DNA of 64,000 nucleotides from the NCBI GenBank assembly GCA_003249955.1, contig QKHS01000015.1, forward strand, positions 80,114 through 144,113, read 5' to 3'. The stretch is from Bacteroidales bacterium. Lineage in GTDB: Bacteria > Bacteroidota > Bacteroidia > Bacteroidales > ML635J-15. The notes beneath the pieces were generated by a model, which saw only the letters and a program-made list of their open reading frames with translations, did not search any database and was not told the DNA's origin. The translations under genes and the position numbers were made by a program. Shown here one piece after another: positions 26,452 to 34,703 of the stretch. Position 1 is the first letter of the stretch. Every line of letters starts with the position of its first letter.

Positions 26452-26877
26452 ATGAAAAAGTTTTTAATCGCGGCTTCTGCCATTCTTATTTTATCATCAG
26501 CATTAGGCACAAGCCTTAAAGCCCAGGCTACTCCTGAAGAGTTGATGGAAGGATTCTTTGCAATTTTTAACGAAGATGTAAATCAGGCTATCGACTATTT
26601 ATTTGCCACCAATAACATGATAGATCCTTCACAGCAAGGAATAAAATCCATAAAGGAAAGACTGGAATTATCGCGAAAGCTTCTGGGGAACTATTACGGA
26701 AGCGAAATCGTAGATATTTATTATGCCGGAGATTCATATGTAAAATACATATACTCGCTCAAATATGAAAGACAACCGGTAAAATTCATAGTTGTACTAT
26801 ACAAGCCAAAAGATAAATGGAAAGTGCAAAACATTAATTTTCAGGACGATATTGATACGGAATTCAGATTGCGATAA
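26452..26877 (+). CDS. Small exported protein, possible NTF2-like fold
   Basis: A 141-residue protein with a signal peptide (MKKFLIAASAILILSSALGTSLKAQA). The mature portion (TPEELMEGFFAIFNEDVNQAIDYLF ... YERQPVKFIVVLYKPKDKWKVQNINFQDDI, with a gap between) has the helix-then-beta-sheet pattern and the terminal 'W.v..i.f' strand typical of DUF4019/DUF3887-like, NTF2-related secreted proteins. That placement is tentative. It has its own promoter box and is not part of the sigma factor operon. Confidence 0.68.
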   Translation: MKKFLIAASAILILSSALGTSLKAQATPEELMEGFFAIFNEDVNQAIDYLFATNNMIDPSQQGIKSIKERLELSRKLLGNYYGSEIVDIYYAGDSYVKYIYSLKYERQPVKFIVVLYKPKDKWKVQNINFQDDIDTEFRLR

Positions 26878-27185
26878 GTTTTTACAGCATAAAGTTCTGT
26901 AATATTAAAAATAAAACAATCTAAAATATTACGATTAAAGCATAATGTTGAAAAAACAGTAAAGGCTAATCTGTTTCTTTCGGCTAAAGCATTACATAAA
27001 ACATCACAGGTTTTCACACTATTTATAATTCAACTTACATCCAGACCGAATTCTTTTATAATTTTTCCTGTATAGTACCATCACTTTCAATATCGTTCAT
27101 ATGAACATCCTGCTGATTTTTTGTTATCGCTGAATAAAAAACAACTTTTCTTTGATTTTTATTTTCAAAACTCAAAATTTTAAAT
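26878..27185. other. Intergenic region, possible remnant only
   Basis: About 300 AT-rich bases without a convincing gene. The minus strand between roughly 27170 and 27050 contains short open stretches in two frames that look faintly protein-like, but stops and a frameshift prevent any call. Confidence 0.3.
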
Positions 27186-27193
27186 TACATTTG
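27186..27193 (+). promoter_or_regulatory. -7 promoter box of the Fur-family regulator
   Basis: TACATTTG, an exact TAnnTTTG match, 33 nt before the regulator ATG. The predicted transcription start falls at the front of the direct repeat at 27200. Confidence 0.55.
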
Positions 27194-27199
27194 CATCAA

Positions 27200-27226
27200 T
27201 GTTGCATTTGAAAAACTGTTGCATTT
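27200..27226 (+). promoter_or_regulatory. Direct-repeat operator candidate (autoregulation)
   Basis: TGTTGCATTT occurs twice, at 27200-27209 and 27217-27226, with a 17-nt period. The second copy touches the start codon at 27227. The position just downstream of the -7 box is what a repressor site would need. Binding by the adjacent Fur-family protein is inferred. Confidence 0.5.
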
Positions 27227-27640
27227 ATGAAACCATACGAAATATTAGCCAAACATAATTTAAAACGGACCAGTTGTCGCGAAGGAATAATTGCGGTTAT
27301 TATGGCAGCACAACATGCTATCTCCGAAAATGAAATACGTGAACAGTTGGAAGGCAACTACGACAGAACTACTTTTTATCGTTCATTTAAGACACTCGAA
27401 GAGCATAAAATTATTCATAAAATAGTTGTTGATAATCAGGTAATTAAATATGCCCTTGACAATTCTGTCACTTTAAAAAATGAACATGCTCATTTTTATT
27501 GTTTTAAATGTAATTCCGTTCAGTGTCTGGAATCTGTTCATATTGAAAAGCCATTATTACCAGATGGTTATGTGTGTACAGAAACCGAAATGGTAATTAA
27601 AGGAATTTGTAATTTCTGTAAAGAATCCGGGAGCAAATAA
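27227..27640 (+). CDS. Fur-family metalloregulator, probably Zur-type
   Basis: This 137-residue DNA-binding repressor has an N-terminal winged helix (LKRTSCREGIIAVIM ... RTTFYRSFKTLEEHKII). The dimerisation domain carries HAHFYCFKC and CNFCKESG, giving the two CxxC pairs of the structural zinc site plus the His-x-His regulatory-site region. The context points to zinc: the next genes encode a His-rich exported protein, a ZnuD-like receptor and two DUF4625 lipoproteins. Fur, PerR and Zur cannot be separated by sequence alone. It is probably the first gene of the operon and may be autorepressed through the direct repeat over its leader. Confidence 0.87.
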   Translation: MKPYEILAKHNLKRTSCREGIIAVIMAAQHAISENEIREQLEGNYDRTTFYRSFKTLEEHKIIHKIVVDNQVIKYALDNSVTLKNEHAHFYCFKCNSVQCLESVHIEKPLLPDGYVCTETEMVIKGICNFCKESGSK

Positions 27641-27642
27641 AA

Positions 27643-28002
27643 TTGATAAACCCAAATAAACATACCGCCATTATTTTATTGTGGATTTTTGCATTCCCGA
27701 TATTTTCCCAGTCAATTCATATTGTCCGGCACCACTCGCATGATGATGGTTCCTGTCTCTCCATGAAGACACACTTTGAAAACTTCAGGTTAATAAACAA
27801 ACATATAGATTCGTCCTTATCAGAAACAAAAAGACATTGTCCTGTTTGTGAATATAAATTCCCGGTAAATAATCTGCATAAAATTTCGATATTCAAACAC
27901 AATATCTTTATAAAATATAATAATTACATCAATATCGTAATTACTCAGGTTAAACTATGTATTCTTTCCAAAAAGTCGCCACGGGCTCCTCCCTGTTGTT
28001 AA
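27643..28002 (+). CDS. Small exported His/Cys-rich protein with TTG start
   Basis: A 119-residue protein whose only sensible start is TTG at 27643, two bases after the regulator stop; there is no ATG before the signal peptide (TAIILLWIFAFPIFSQS). The mature part has HIVRHHSHDDGSC, a CPVCEYKF pair and a C-terminal CC after RAPP. His and Cys richness and its position between a Zur-type regulator and a receptor suggest zinc binding in the periplasm. The family is not certain; a hydrophobic helix in the middle (YNNYINIVITQVKLCIL) could anchor it in the membrane. Confidence 0.72.
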   Translation: MINPNKHTAIILLWIFAFPIFSQSIHIVRHHSHDDGSCLSMKTHFENFRLINKHIDSSLSETKRHCPVCEYKFPVNNLHKISIFKHNIFIKYNNYINIVITQVKLCILSKKSPRAPPCC

Positions 28003-28172
28003 TCAGTCCTCCCTTTTACACATCAGCATTTTAAGAATACTCTGTTTATCATGTTATTTATTTAGCTTTAAAATGCATGTATCTATAGCTTAGGCAGAAA
28101 TACCAAATGTGTAAATTCCAGATCAGAGCAGTATTACTAATTCAATTTTAATTCATTTAGAACAATTATAAT
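28003..28172. other. Intergenic leader of the TonB receptor
   Basis: 170 bp with no gene and no exact TAnnTTTG box. It is more likely an operon spacer than an independent promoter region. Confidence 0.35.
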
Positions 28173-30578
28173 ATGAACAGATTAATCATGCTTTTTATTT
28201 GCATGAATTTAATTAGCCTGTCAGAATATAGTCAAAGCCTTTTTACTTTAACCGGAAAGATCTCGGATGAACACAAACAAGCATTATCCGGGGCATCGAT
28301 ATCTGTAACTCCGTCTGAAAAAGGAACAATTACAAACTCAGAAGGATATTACACTATTGATGGAATTCAAAAAGGGAAATACATTCTTGAAATATCCTTT
28401 ATAGGTTACCTCCCGGTTATTGACACAATTGAAATAAGTAAAAACACAGTTTATGATATTCAGATGACAGCCTCGGCACTTGTTTTACAGGAAATTATAG
28501 TTGCGGATAATTATGCAGATCAGAAAAAGAAAGCAGAATCGCTTAATATTGAAATCGTAAATGATGATTATCTTAAACAAAATATTGGCGGCAGTTTAAT
28601 GGAGTCATTAGAACGCTTACCGGGAGTTACAACTATAGACATAGGCTCCGGGCAATCAAAACCTGTAATACGGGGACTTGGGTTTAACCGTGTTGTAGTA
28701 GTTGAAAACGGGATAAAACACGAGGGACAACAATGGGGTGCCGATCACGGACTTGAAATTGACCAGTATGCAGTTGAAAAAATCGAAATAATTAAAGGCC
28801 CGGCTTCGATTATGTATGGTTCCGATGCCATTGGTGGCGTTATTGACATACAGCAAAATGAAATCCCGCCTGACAACTCTGTTAGCGGAGCTGTTGATTT
28901 AGTCGGGAAGTCAAACAATAATCTGGCAGGAACTTCAATTTCACTATCAGGAAGGAAGAACCGTATTTTTATGAATTTACGCGCAACTTTGCTTGATTAC
29001 GGCGACTATAAAGTATCGGCCGACAGTGTAGATATTTACTCATACCGTGTAGCTCTATATAAAAATCAATTACGCAACACTGCAGGAAAAGAACACGATA
29101 TCCATTTCACATTCGGATTTGTTCAAAAACAATTCAACAGCAAATTTTATATCAGCAACATAACCAGCAAAAGCGGTTTTTTTGCAAATGCTCATGGTTT
29201 GGAACCGAGAAATGTTGATTATGAGCTGTACGACAAATCAAACAGAGATATTTTATATCCGTATCAGCAGGTTAATCATTTAAAGGTTATAAATAAAAGT
29301 CAATGGACCGGGAATAAATTAAAAATTGAAACCGGTTTTGGTTTTCAACGTAATTTCAGACAAGAATGGAGTCAATATGTTAGCCATGGCTATATGCCTG
29401 CTGTTATTCCTGAAGATCTTGCTTTTCCGGCAGATCTTGAAAGACAATTCGACAAGTATATTTATACCTCGAACATTAAATCAACATTCTTCATAAATGA
29501 CAAAACAACTTTTGTAACAGGAATTAATGTCGATTATCAGGATAACAGAACAGATGGTCGCGGATTTATTATTCCGGCTTTTACACAAACGGAAATTGGG
29601 GGATTTGCTTTTGCAAAACACCACTTCTCAGAGGAAAGTATTTTGCAGTTTGGTGTACGTTACGATTATGGCTATCTGCATACCGAAGATTATTATGACT
29701 GGTTTCAAAGCCCCGGTGAAACTAATACAACATGGTCATATTTGCAAAGGGCTACTGAATTAAAAAAGCATTTTTCAAACAATTCGTGGTCTATCGGGTA
29801 TAATTACAATCCTGAAAATCTTTCATTAAAAATCAATGCCGGTAAAAGCTTCAGAATGCCTACGGCTAAGGAATTAGCTGCAAATGGAGTAAATTATCAT
29901 CATTTCAGTTACGAAACCGGGAATCCTGATTTATCTCCCGAAATATCGTATCAGCTTGATGCCGGATTAGAATTCAACAGAAAAAAAACAGCATTGGGAA
30001 TTACTCCGTTTATTAATTATTTTGCAAATTATATTTATCTGAACCCTACTTCGGAGCACGACAGGCTTTATGGCAATGGTAATCAGGTTTATTATTATAC
30101 TCAATGTAAAGTACTGAGATATGGTGGTGAAATACATGCACATTATCAGATAATTAAACCATTACAATTGGGAATTATTGCCGAGTATGTTTATTCACAA
30201 CAAATGTCAGGGGCAAAAAGAGGTTACACCCTACCGTTTTCGCCTCCTACTACGGCGTTAATCAACATTAAATATACGAGGCTAAAACTAAAATTTGTCG
30301 AAAATGCTTATTTCTCATCAGACTATCAATTAGCTGCAACACAAACACGGATTGTCCCTCCTGAAGAAATCACGAAAGGATATCAGGTTGTAAACCTTGC
30401 ATTAGGAGGAGATGTGAAAATTAAAAATCAATCTGTTAGTTTTTCATTGCAGGTAAAAAATTTATTCAATAACAAATACTTTAATCACACCAGCTATTAC
30501 AGGCTGATAAATGTACCTGAAGCCGGACGGAATTTTATAATAAACATTTCAATCCCGCTTTCTGTGAAACTAAAATAA
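28173..30578 (+). CDS. TonB-dependent receptor, ZnuD-like (probable zinc uptake)
   Basis: This 801-residue receptor has a signal peptide (ending SEYSQS), then a carboxypeptidase-like N-terminal domain (LTGKISDEHKQALSGASISV). The plug contains LERLPGVTTIDIGSGQSKPV and IRGLGFNRVVVVENGIKHEGQQ, followed by EKIEIIKGPASIMYGSDAIGG. The barrel has RMPTAKELAANGVNYHHFSYE and ETGNPDLSPE, close to the equivalent segment of Neisseria ZnuD-type zinc receptors. It probably moves a metal ion or chelate across the outer membrane with TonB energy. The Zur-type regulator upstream supports zinc, but the ligand is unproven. Confidence 0.88.
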   Translation: MNRLIMLFICMNLISLSEYSQSLFTLTGKISDEHKQALSGASISVTPSEKGTITNSEGYYTIDGIQKGKYILEISFIGYLPVIDTIEISKNTVYDIQMTASALVLQEIIVADNYADQKKKAESLNIEIVNDDYLKQNIGGSLMESLERLPGVTTIDIGSGQSKPVIRGLGFNRVVVVENGIKHEGQQWGADHGLEIDQYAVEKIEIIKGPASIMYGSDAIGGVIDIQQNEIPPDNSVSGAVDLVGKSNNNLAGTSISLSGRKNRIFMNLRATLLDYGDYKVSADSVDIYSYRVALYKNQLRNTAGKEHDIHFTFGFVQKQFNSKFYISNITSKSGFFANAHGLEPRNVDYELYDKSNRDILYPYQQVNHLKVINKSQWTGNKLKIETGFGFQRNFRQEWSQYVSHGYMPAVIPEDLAFPADLERQFDKYIYTSNIKSTFFINDKTTFVTGINVDYQDNRTDGRGFIIPAFTQTEIGGFAFAKHHFSEESILQFGVRYDYGYLHTEDYYDWFQSPGETNTTWSYLQRATELKKHFSNNSWSIGYNYNPENLSLKINAGKSFRMPTAKELAANGVNYHHFSYETGNPDLSPEISYQLDAGLEFNRKKTALGITPFINYFANYIYLNPTSEHDRLYGNGNQVYYYTQCKVLRYGGEIHAHYQIIKPLQLGIIAEYVYSQQMSGAKRGYTLPFSPPTTALINIKYTRLKLKFVENAYFSSDYQLAATQTRIVPPEEITKGYQVVNLALGGDVKIKNQSVSFSLQVKNLFNNKYFNHTSYYRLINVPEAGRNFIINISIPLSVKLK

Positions 30579-30601
30579 TGTAAAATTTAAATTTTAAAGA
30601 C

Positions 30602-31402
30602 ATGAATACAAAAATCAAATTAATTGCTGTTTTAATAATTGCTGCAACAGTATTGTTTAACTCCTGCAAAAAAGAAAACGACACGGCAAAACCACAAATC
30701 ACCCTTAACGAAATTGGTTTGAACAATAGTAAAACAGGTTATATAGGCACCGATTTGCATATTGAAGCTGACATTGTTGCTGAAGGAAAAATAAGCGTTG
30801 TAAAAGTAGAAATTCACCCCGAAGGTACCGGCTCATGGGAGTTTGACACAACATATACTGAATTTTCAGGTTTAAAGAACACAAGCTTTCACAAGCACAT
30901 CGATATCCCTGTGAATGCTGATGCCGGCGATTATCATTTACATTTAAACGTTGTTGATATGACAGGTAACGAAACTGTTGCAGAATCAGAGTTGATAATT
31001 CAACAGCCAACAGATTCTGTCTTTCCTGAAATTACCATCACAACTTCCCCCCAGACAAATCAGGCTTTTTCAAACGGACAGACAATAAGCATTTCGGGCT
31101 ATGCAAGTGACAATATTGCATTAGGGGGAATGTATATCGGACTTATTCGTGTTGATCAGGGACTTACAGACACTGAAGTTAATGATGAAAATACTATCTC
31201 ATTACTTCATAATCATGACTTTCCTGATCCTGCATCTGACAGTTTTACTGCAAGTTTAGTTGTTGGAGCAGCAACGGATAATAATATTACCCCAAAGGAA
31301 ATAACATGGACTCCGGGAAATTATTACATTCTGGTAAAATGTAAAGATGCTTTTGGCGGGAACTGGACTTTTTCAGATCATTATCCGATAGTAATAAATT
31401 AA
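30602..31402 (+). CDS. DUF4625 lipoprotein
   Basis: A 266-residue protein with signal and lipobox LFNSCKKENDT, predicting acylation at Cys23. The first domain (ITLNEIGLNNSKTGYIGTDL, IHPEGTGSWEFDTTYTEFSG, FHKHIDIPVNADAGDYHLHL) is DUF4625, a beta-sandwich with several His residues. A second Ig-like half begins ITITTSPQTNQAFSNGQ. It is 24 bp downstream of the receptor, so probably co-transcribed and located at the outer-membrane surface or periplasm. A role in metal capture is inferred from context only. Confidence 0.82.
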   Translation: MNTKIKLIAVLIIAATVLFNSCKKENDTAKPQITLNEIGLNNSKTGYIGTDLHIEADIVAEGKISVVKVEIHPEGTGSWEFDTTYTEFSGLKNTSFHKHIDIPVNADAGDYHLHLNVVDMTGNETVAESELIIQQPTDSVFPEITITTSPQTNQAFSNGQTISISGYASDNIALGGMYIGLIRVDQGLTDTEVNDENTISLLHNHDFPDPASDSFTASLVVGAATDNNITPKEITWTPGNYYILVKCKDAFGGNWTFSDHYPIVIN

Positions 31403-31406
31403 TCAA

Positions 31407-31460
31407 TATTTGCCCATAATGTCCGTGTCTTGGAAATAATTACGGCATTATGGGCAAATA
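31407..31460 (+). other. Long perfect inverted repeat between two DUF4625 genes
   Basis: TATTTGCCCATAATG (31407-31421) and CATTATGGGCAAATA (31446-31460) are perfect 15-bp arms. An inner CCGT/ACGG pair extends the stem. No T run follows, so it is not a canonical terminator; it may be an mRNA-stability or processing element that lowers expression of the second gene. Confidence 0.7.
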
Positions 31461-31530
31461 ATAAAATTTAAGGGGCATAAAGAATAATTAAGATAAAAGT
31501 GATAATCAAAATAATAGAATTTTTAAGCAA

Positions 31531-32022
31531 ATGAAAACATTAAAAATAATTTTTATAATAATTTCTCTCATTGTTTTTCTTAATTCATGCAGAGATACTG
31601 AAGAAACCGACAATCAAAAACCCCTTATTAGCACAGACATTCAGGATGCTTTCCCTCTAAATTGTGACACTCTGTATTTTGGAGAAACATTTAATTTTAA
31701 AATATTGTTTACAGACAATATTGAATTAGGGTCTTTCAGCATTGACATTCACAATAACTTCGATCATCATTCTCACAGCACAGAGATTGGCGAATGTAAT
31801 CCCGCTCCTGTAAAAACACCTGTAAATCCTTTTTTAATTATACAGGATTACGACATTCCGGAAGGATTAAAACAATATGAAACGAATCTTGAAATAAGTA
31901 TTCCGTCAGGTAATGAAAACGGGGTATTTGACGAAGGAGATTATCATTTTTTCATAAGCCTTACCGACAAATCCGGATGGTCAGAACAAAAAGGATTAAG
32001 TATTAAAATTCTTAAACGATAG
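31531..32022 (+). CDS. Second DUF4625-like lipoprotein
   Basis: A 163-residue protein with lipobox VFLNSCRDTEE, predicting acylation. The mature sequence has DUF4625 features (LYFGETFNFKILFTDNIELG, FSIDIHNNFDHHSHSTEIGE, EGDYHFFISLTDKSGWSEQ). The HNNFDHHSHS cluster is a plausible metal-binding patch. It is separated from the first DUF4625 gene by a strong hairpin, so it is probably the last gene of the same operon. Convergent with the M23 peptidase, 16 bp away. Confidence 0.75.
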   Translation: MKTLKIIFIIISLIVFLNSCRDTEETDNQKPLISTDIQDAFPLNCDTLYFGETFNFKILFTDNIELGSFSIDIHNNFDHHSHSTEIGECNPAPVKTPVNPFLIIQDYDIPEGLKQYETNLEISIPSGNENGVFDEGDYHFFISLTDKSGWSEQKGLSIKILKR

Positions 32023-32038
32023 GTTCTGAAAGGTGACA

Positions 32039-33748
32039 TCAACGCTTAAAGCCAGCCTTATACTCTGAGATATTTCCCATATTATCTTCAACTATTACTT
32101 TTAAAGTATATTTTTCTGCTTCCGGCATTTTATCATCAAAGAAATATGTCAGTATTTTGCTACGCGGATCATATTGCCCGAGAATCCAGATATCATCTAC
32201 ATACATATTAAAATTTTTAATTCCCGACATATCATCTTCAATTTTGAGGCTTACACTTTTTGCTCCTGAAAGATTGCAGGATTCCCGTATATTCTGAGGA
32301 GTTATTTTTGGCGGAGTTGTGTCTGTCCACAAATAAAACTCTCCGAAATATGATGAATTGGCTGAAATAAAGTTCTGTCCCACTTCAGACTTTATATAGC
32401 TGAAATCTCCGTCAAATTTACGACCGATAAAAAGTTTATCTTTTATCTTCAGGAGTTCATCATCAAGAAAAAACATAACTCTGAAATCATTTTTCACAAC
32501 AACAAAGTCCTCTCCTACCTTATATACATCGGAATACTTCCATTTTGCTGTTTTCTCAACTTTAAGTTCATAATCATAATACAGGCTAGCCGAATCAAAC
32601 TCCAGTCTAAAGCCACCATCGGCATATATATAACTGCCGTCAGCTTTAACAACAGCCACGTCCGGTTGGCATACAGTTCCGTATTCTTTCGTATCTCCGG
32701 TTAAACTTATTATTACTTCCGATGAGTTTAAATTATAATCAGTTACAGACATTCTTATCTCTTTGGTTTCTCCTGCCGGAACTGAAAAGTATCCGTCGTT
32801 TACTGTATATGGGAAAACCGGCAAATCATTTCCGGGCTCTACAAATAATTTGTGAACATTCAGTTTATCTTCAAGAAAATACTGGTAATCAAACATGCTG
32901 TTTTTTGACCTTTGCTTTTCAAAATCAAGTTTTTGTAATGACGAATGATAAATTAGCTCTCCGTTTTTATAGAGTTTAACAGACTCTGCCCCAAATCTGT
33001 TTGACGAGCCGTCCATACGGTCAACATAAGCAAGCCCCACTCCTATAAGTCCGCTGACAGCGGGTAATACTTTATCGCATGAATATACTCCGTCTTTATT
33101 CTTAGTTAATTTAAAAATCTGTTTTTCTGTTTTCCCTCCTATGAATGAATTTTTACTTAACGGGTATAAAACGAAATGTGTTATTTCCGGGGCTGTTTTA
33201 TCTTTAAAAAAGAATATTGTATTAACCGTATTTACAGGCATATCTGTAGCAGTTTCCCGAATTTCGAAATGCAAATGTGGTCCTTCCGAAAAACCTGTAT
33301 TTCCGCTGAATGCAATTACATCTCCCCTCTTAAAGACAAACTGCTTAGGATTTAGAATTGTATCAAGAGAAAAAGAACGGTTCTCATATTGACATTTTCT
33401 GACAAACTTCTGAATTTCGGGATTAAACAAACTAAGATGTCCATATACGGAAGTGTAACCATCGGGATGATTTACGTACAATGCCTGACCATATCCCCAT
33501 GGAGATACGACAATCCTGTAAACATATCCGTCTTCAACAGATAACACATCCTTACCATCCGAATATGTTTTAAAGTCAATACCGGTATGAAAATGCCTGC
33601 TGCGTGGTTCTGCAAAATTCCCTGACAATGCAGGCTCTATTCTCAAAGGCAGAATAAAATTATTTTTATATTTCCCTACCTGTCCGTAAACGCCGGATAC
33701 CAGTAGTAATCCTATAATCAAACACTTAAAATATCTCACCTCTATCAT
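32039..33748 (-). CDS. M23-family zinc metallopeptidase, LytM domain
   Basis: The ATG at 33748 is preferred over the upstream TTG. A signal peptide (CLIIGLLLVSGVYGQ) precedes an M23 catalytic domain with H54-x-x-x-D58 (RHFHTGIDFKT) and the HLHFEIRE motif around residue 155, the two zinc-ligand motifs of LytM-type peptidoglycan endopeptidases. About 350 further residues of beta-rich modules follow, ending in an Ig-like segment (EDNMGNISEYKAGFKR). It is probably periplasmic and acts on peptidoglycan cross-links. It is divergent from the coiled-coil/zapA operon, with a TAnnTTTG box on its own strand at 33774-33767. Confidence 0.88.
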   Translation of the reverse strand: MIEVRYFKCLIIGLLLVSGVYGQVGKYKNNFILPLRIEPALSGNFAEPRSRHFHTGIDFKTYSDGKDVLSVEDGYVYRIVVSPWGYGQALYVNHPDGYTSVYGHLSLFNPEIQKFVRKCQYENRSFSLDTILNPKQFVFKRGDVIAFSGNTGFSEGPHLHFEIRETATDMPVNTVNTIFFFKDKTAPEITHFVLYPLSKNSFIGGKTEKQIFKLTKNKDGVYSCDKVLPAVSGLIGVGLAYVDRMDGSSNRFGAESVKLYKNGELIYHSSLQKLDFEKQRSKNSMFDYQYFLEDKLNVHKLFVEPGNDLPVFPYTVNDGYFSVPAGETKEIRMSVTDYNLNSSEVIISLTGDTKEYGTVCQPDVAVVKADGSYIYADGGFRLEFDSASLYYDYELKVEKTAKWKYSDVYKVGEDFVVVKNDFRVMFFLDDELLKIKDKLFIGRKFDGDFSYIKSEVGQNFISANSSYFGEFYLWTDTTPPKITPQNIRESCNLSGAKSVSLKIEDDMSGIKNFNMYVDDIWILGQYDPRSKILTYFFDDKMPEAEKYTLKVIVEDNMGNISEYKAGFKR

Positions 33749-33766
33749 CAATTCAATAATTTTTCA

Positions 33767-33774
33767 CAAAACTA
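33767..33774 (-). promoter_or_regulatory. -7 promoter box of the M23 peptidase gene
   Basis: The minus strand reads TAGTTTTG, an exact TAnnTTTG match, 18 nt before the ATG at 33748. Confidence 0.5.
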
Positions 33775-33784
33775 ACATCAATTC

Positions 33785-33815
33785 TTGCTTTTGAAAAAAA
33801 AATCATCTATTTTTG
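33785..33815 (+). promoter_or_regulatory. Promoter of the coiled-coil/zapA operon
   Basis: TTG (33785-33787), a 20-nt spacer, then TATTTTTG (33808-33815). It supports translation from the ATG at 33833 rather than the in-frame start at 33785, which lies within the promoter. Confidence 0.6.
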
Positions 33816-33832
33816 TATTAGATAATTTAGCA

Positions 33833-34126
33833 ATGAACGAAGAGTATAACAAGTTGATTTCCAGAATGAATGAAAACATTCATAAGTTGATTCTGTTATA
33901 TAAAAAGGAAAAAGAGAAAAACGAAAAATTATCGAACGAGATTGAAACTATTAATAACGAACTAAACATATATAAAGCTAAGTATCAGGAATTTGAAAAG
34001 AAATATGATAATTTAAAGCTGGCAAAATCGCTGGATGGAAACTCAACAGACGAAAGAGAAGCCAGGCTTAAATTAAACAGAATAATACGGGAAATTGATA
34101 ATTGCATTGCTCTTTTGAACAAATAA
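33833..34126 (+). CDS. Small coiled-coil protein preceding zapA
   Basis: A protein of about 97 residues starting MNEEYNKLISRMNENIHKLI, almost entirely alpha-helical with heptad repeats (YKKEKEKNEKLSNEIETINN) and a short C-terminal helix containing LKLNRIIREIDNCIALL. It is 6 bp upstream of zapA. A short coiled-coil gene in this position is reminiscent of ZapB, which acts with ZapA at the division ring; homology to ZapB is not demonstrated. Confidence 0.78.
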   Translation: MNEEYNKLISRMNENIHKLILLYKKEKEKNEKLSNEIETINNELNIYKAKYQEFEKKYDNLKLAKSLDGNSTDEREARLKLNRIIREIDNCIALLNK

Positions 34127-34132
34127 GGTTTA

Positions 34133-34438
34133 ATGGAAGACAACAAGTTAATAATAAATATAAATATTGGAGAAAGGATTTATCCTATCAGTATTGATCG
34201 CGGGGACAGCAGACGTGAGGAATTAATCCGTAAAGCTTCGCAATCAATAAACGATACTTTGTTACAATATAAAAACAAGGGTTACAGAAACAAAGATGAT
34301 CAGGATTATCTTGCTATGACAGTGATTATGTTTGCTGTAAAACTCATGGAAAATGAGAACAAAGAAGACCTTTCGCCAATTATTAACGAATTGAAAAAAA
34401 TAAATTTTGAACTTGAAGAAGTTCTGGAAAGGGAGTAA
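34133..34438 (+). CDS. zapA: Cell division protein ZapA
   Basis: A 101-residue protein with the ZapA N-terminal beta-domain (LIININIGERIYPISIDRGD), the helix KASQSINDTLLQYKNKGYRN, and YLAMTVIMFAVKLMENENK, then a C-terminal coiled coil. ZapA binds FtsZ and promotes bundling of protofilaments at the division site. A 6S-type RNA gene follows, as zapA-ssrS neighbourhood is also seen in Proteobacteria. Confidence 0.93.
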   Translation: MEDNKLIININIGERIYPISIDRGDSRREELIRKASQSINDTLLQYKNKGYRNKDDQDYLAMTVIMFAVKLMENENKEDLSPIINELKKINFELEEVLERE

Positions 34439-34475
34439 ACGTTCTTTAAAATATAATTGGTAATTTAACAATATT

Positions 34476-34682
34476 GCCCGTATTGGTTCTTTAAAGGTTG
34501 AAAAACTCAACACTAACAAATCAGGGACATAGCTCAGGTTATGTACGGCAGGCCTAAATTAATTCTGTTCGCAGAATTTCACTACTCAGGTAGTCATAGG
34601 AAACCGGAAGTTTTCTGGCCGTCCCGCCCATGTTTATACAGGGGTTTTTTCTAACATTAAAGAAATTAATACGGGCTTTTTT
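34476..34682 (+). ncRNA. ssrS: 6S RNA (6S-Flavo type)
   Basis: A transcript of about 200 nt between zapA and rny. The ends pair as GCCCGTATT (34476-34484) with AATACGGGC (34668-34676), then TTCTTTAA with TTAAAGAA, followed by a T run. Inside are a TTCG-capped hairpin AATTCTG-TTCG-CAGAATT (34561-34578) and paired GGACAT...ATGT and ACGGC/GGCCG-type segments. Long closing stem, internal irregularities and the zapA neighbourhood fit 6S RNA, which sequesters housekeeping RNA polymerase. Assignment to the 6S-Flavo family is from context and shape, not an alignment. Confidence 0.78.
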
Positions 34683-34703
34683 AATTTTAATAACTTAAGT
34701 GAT

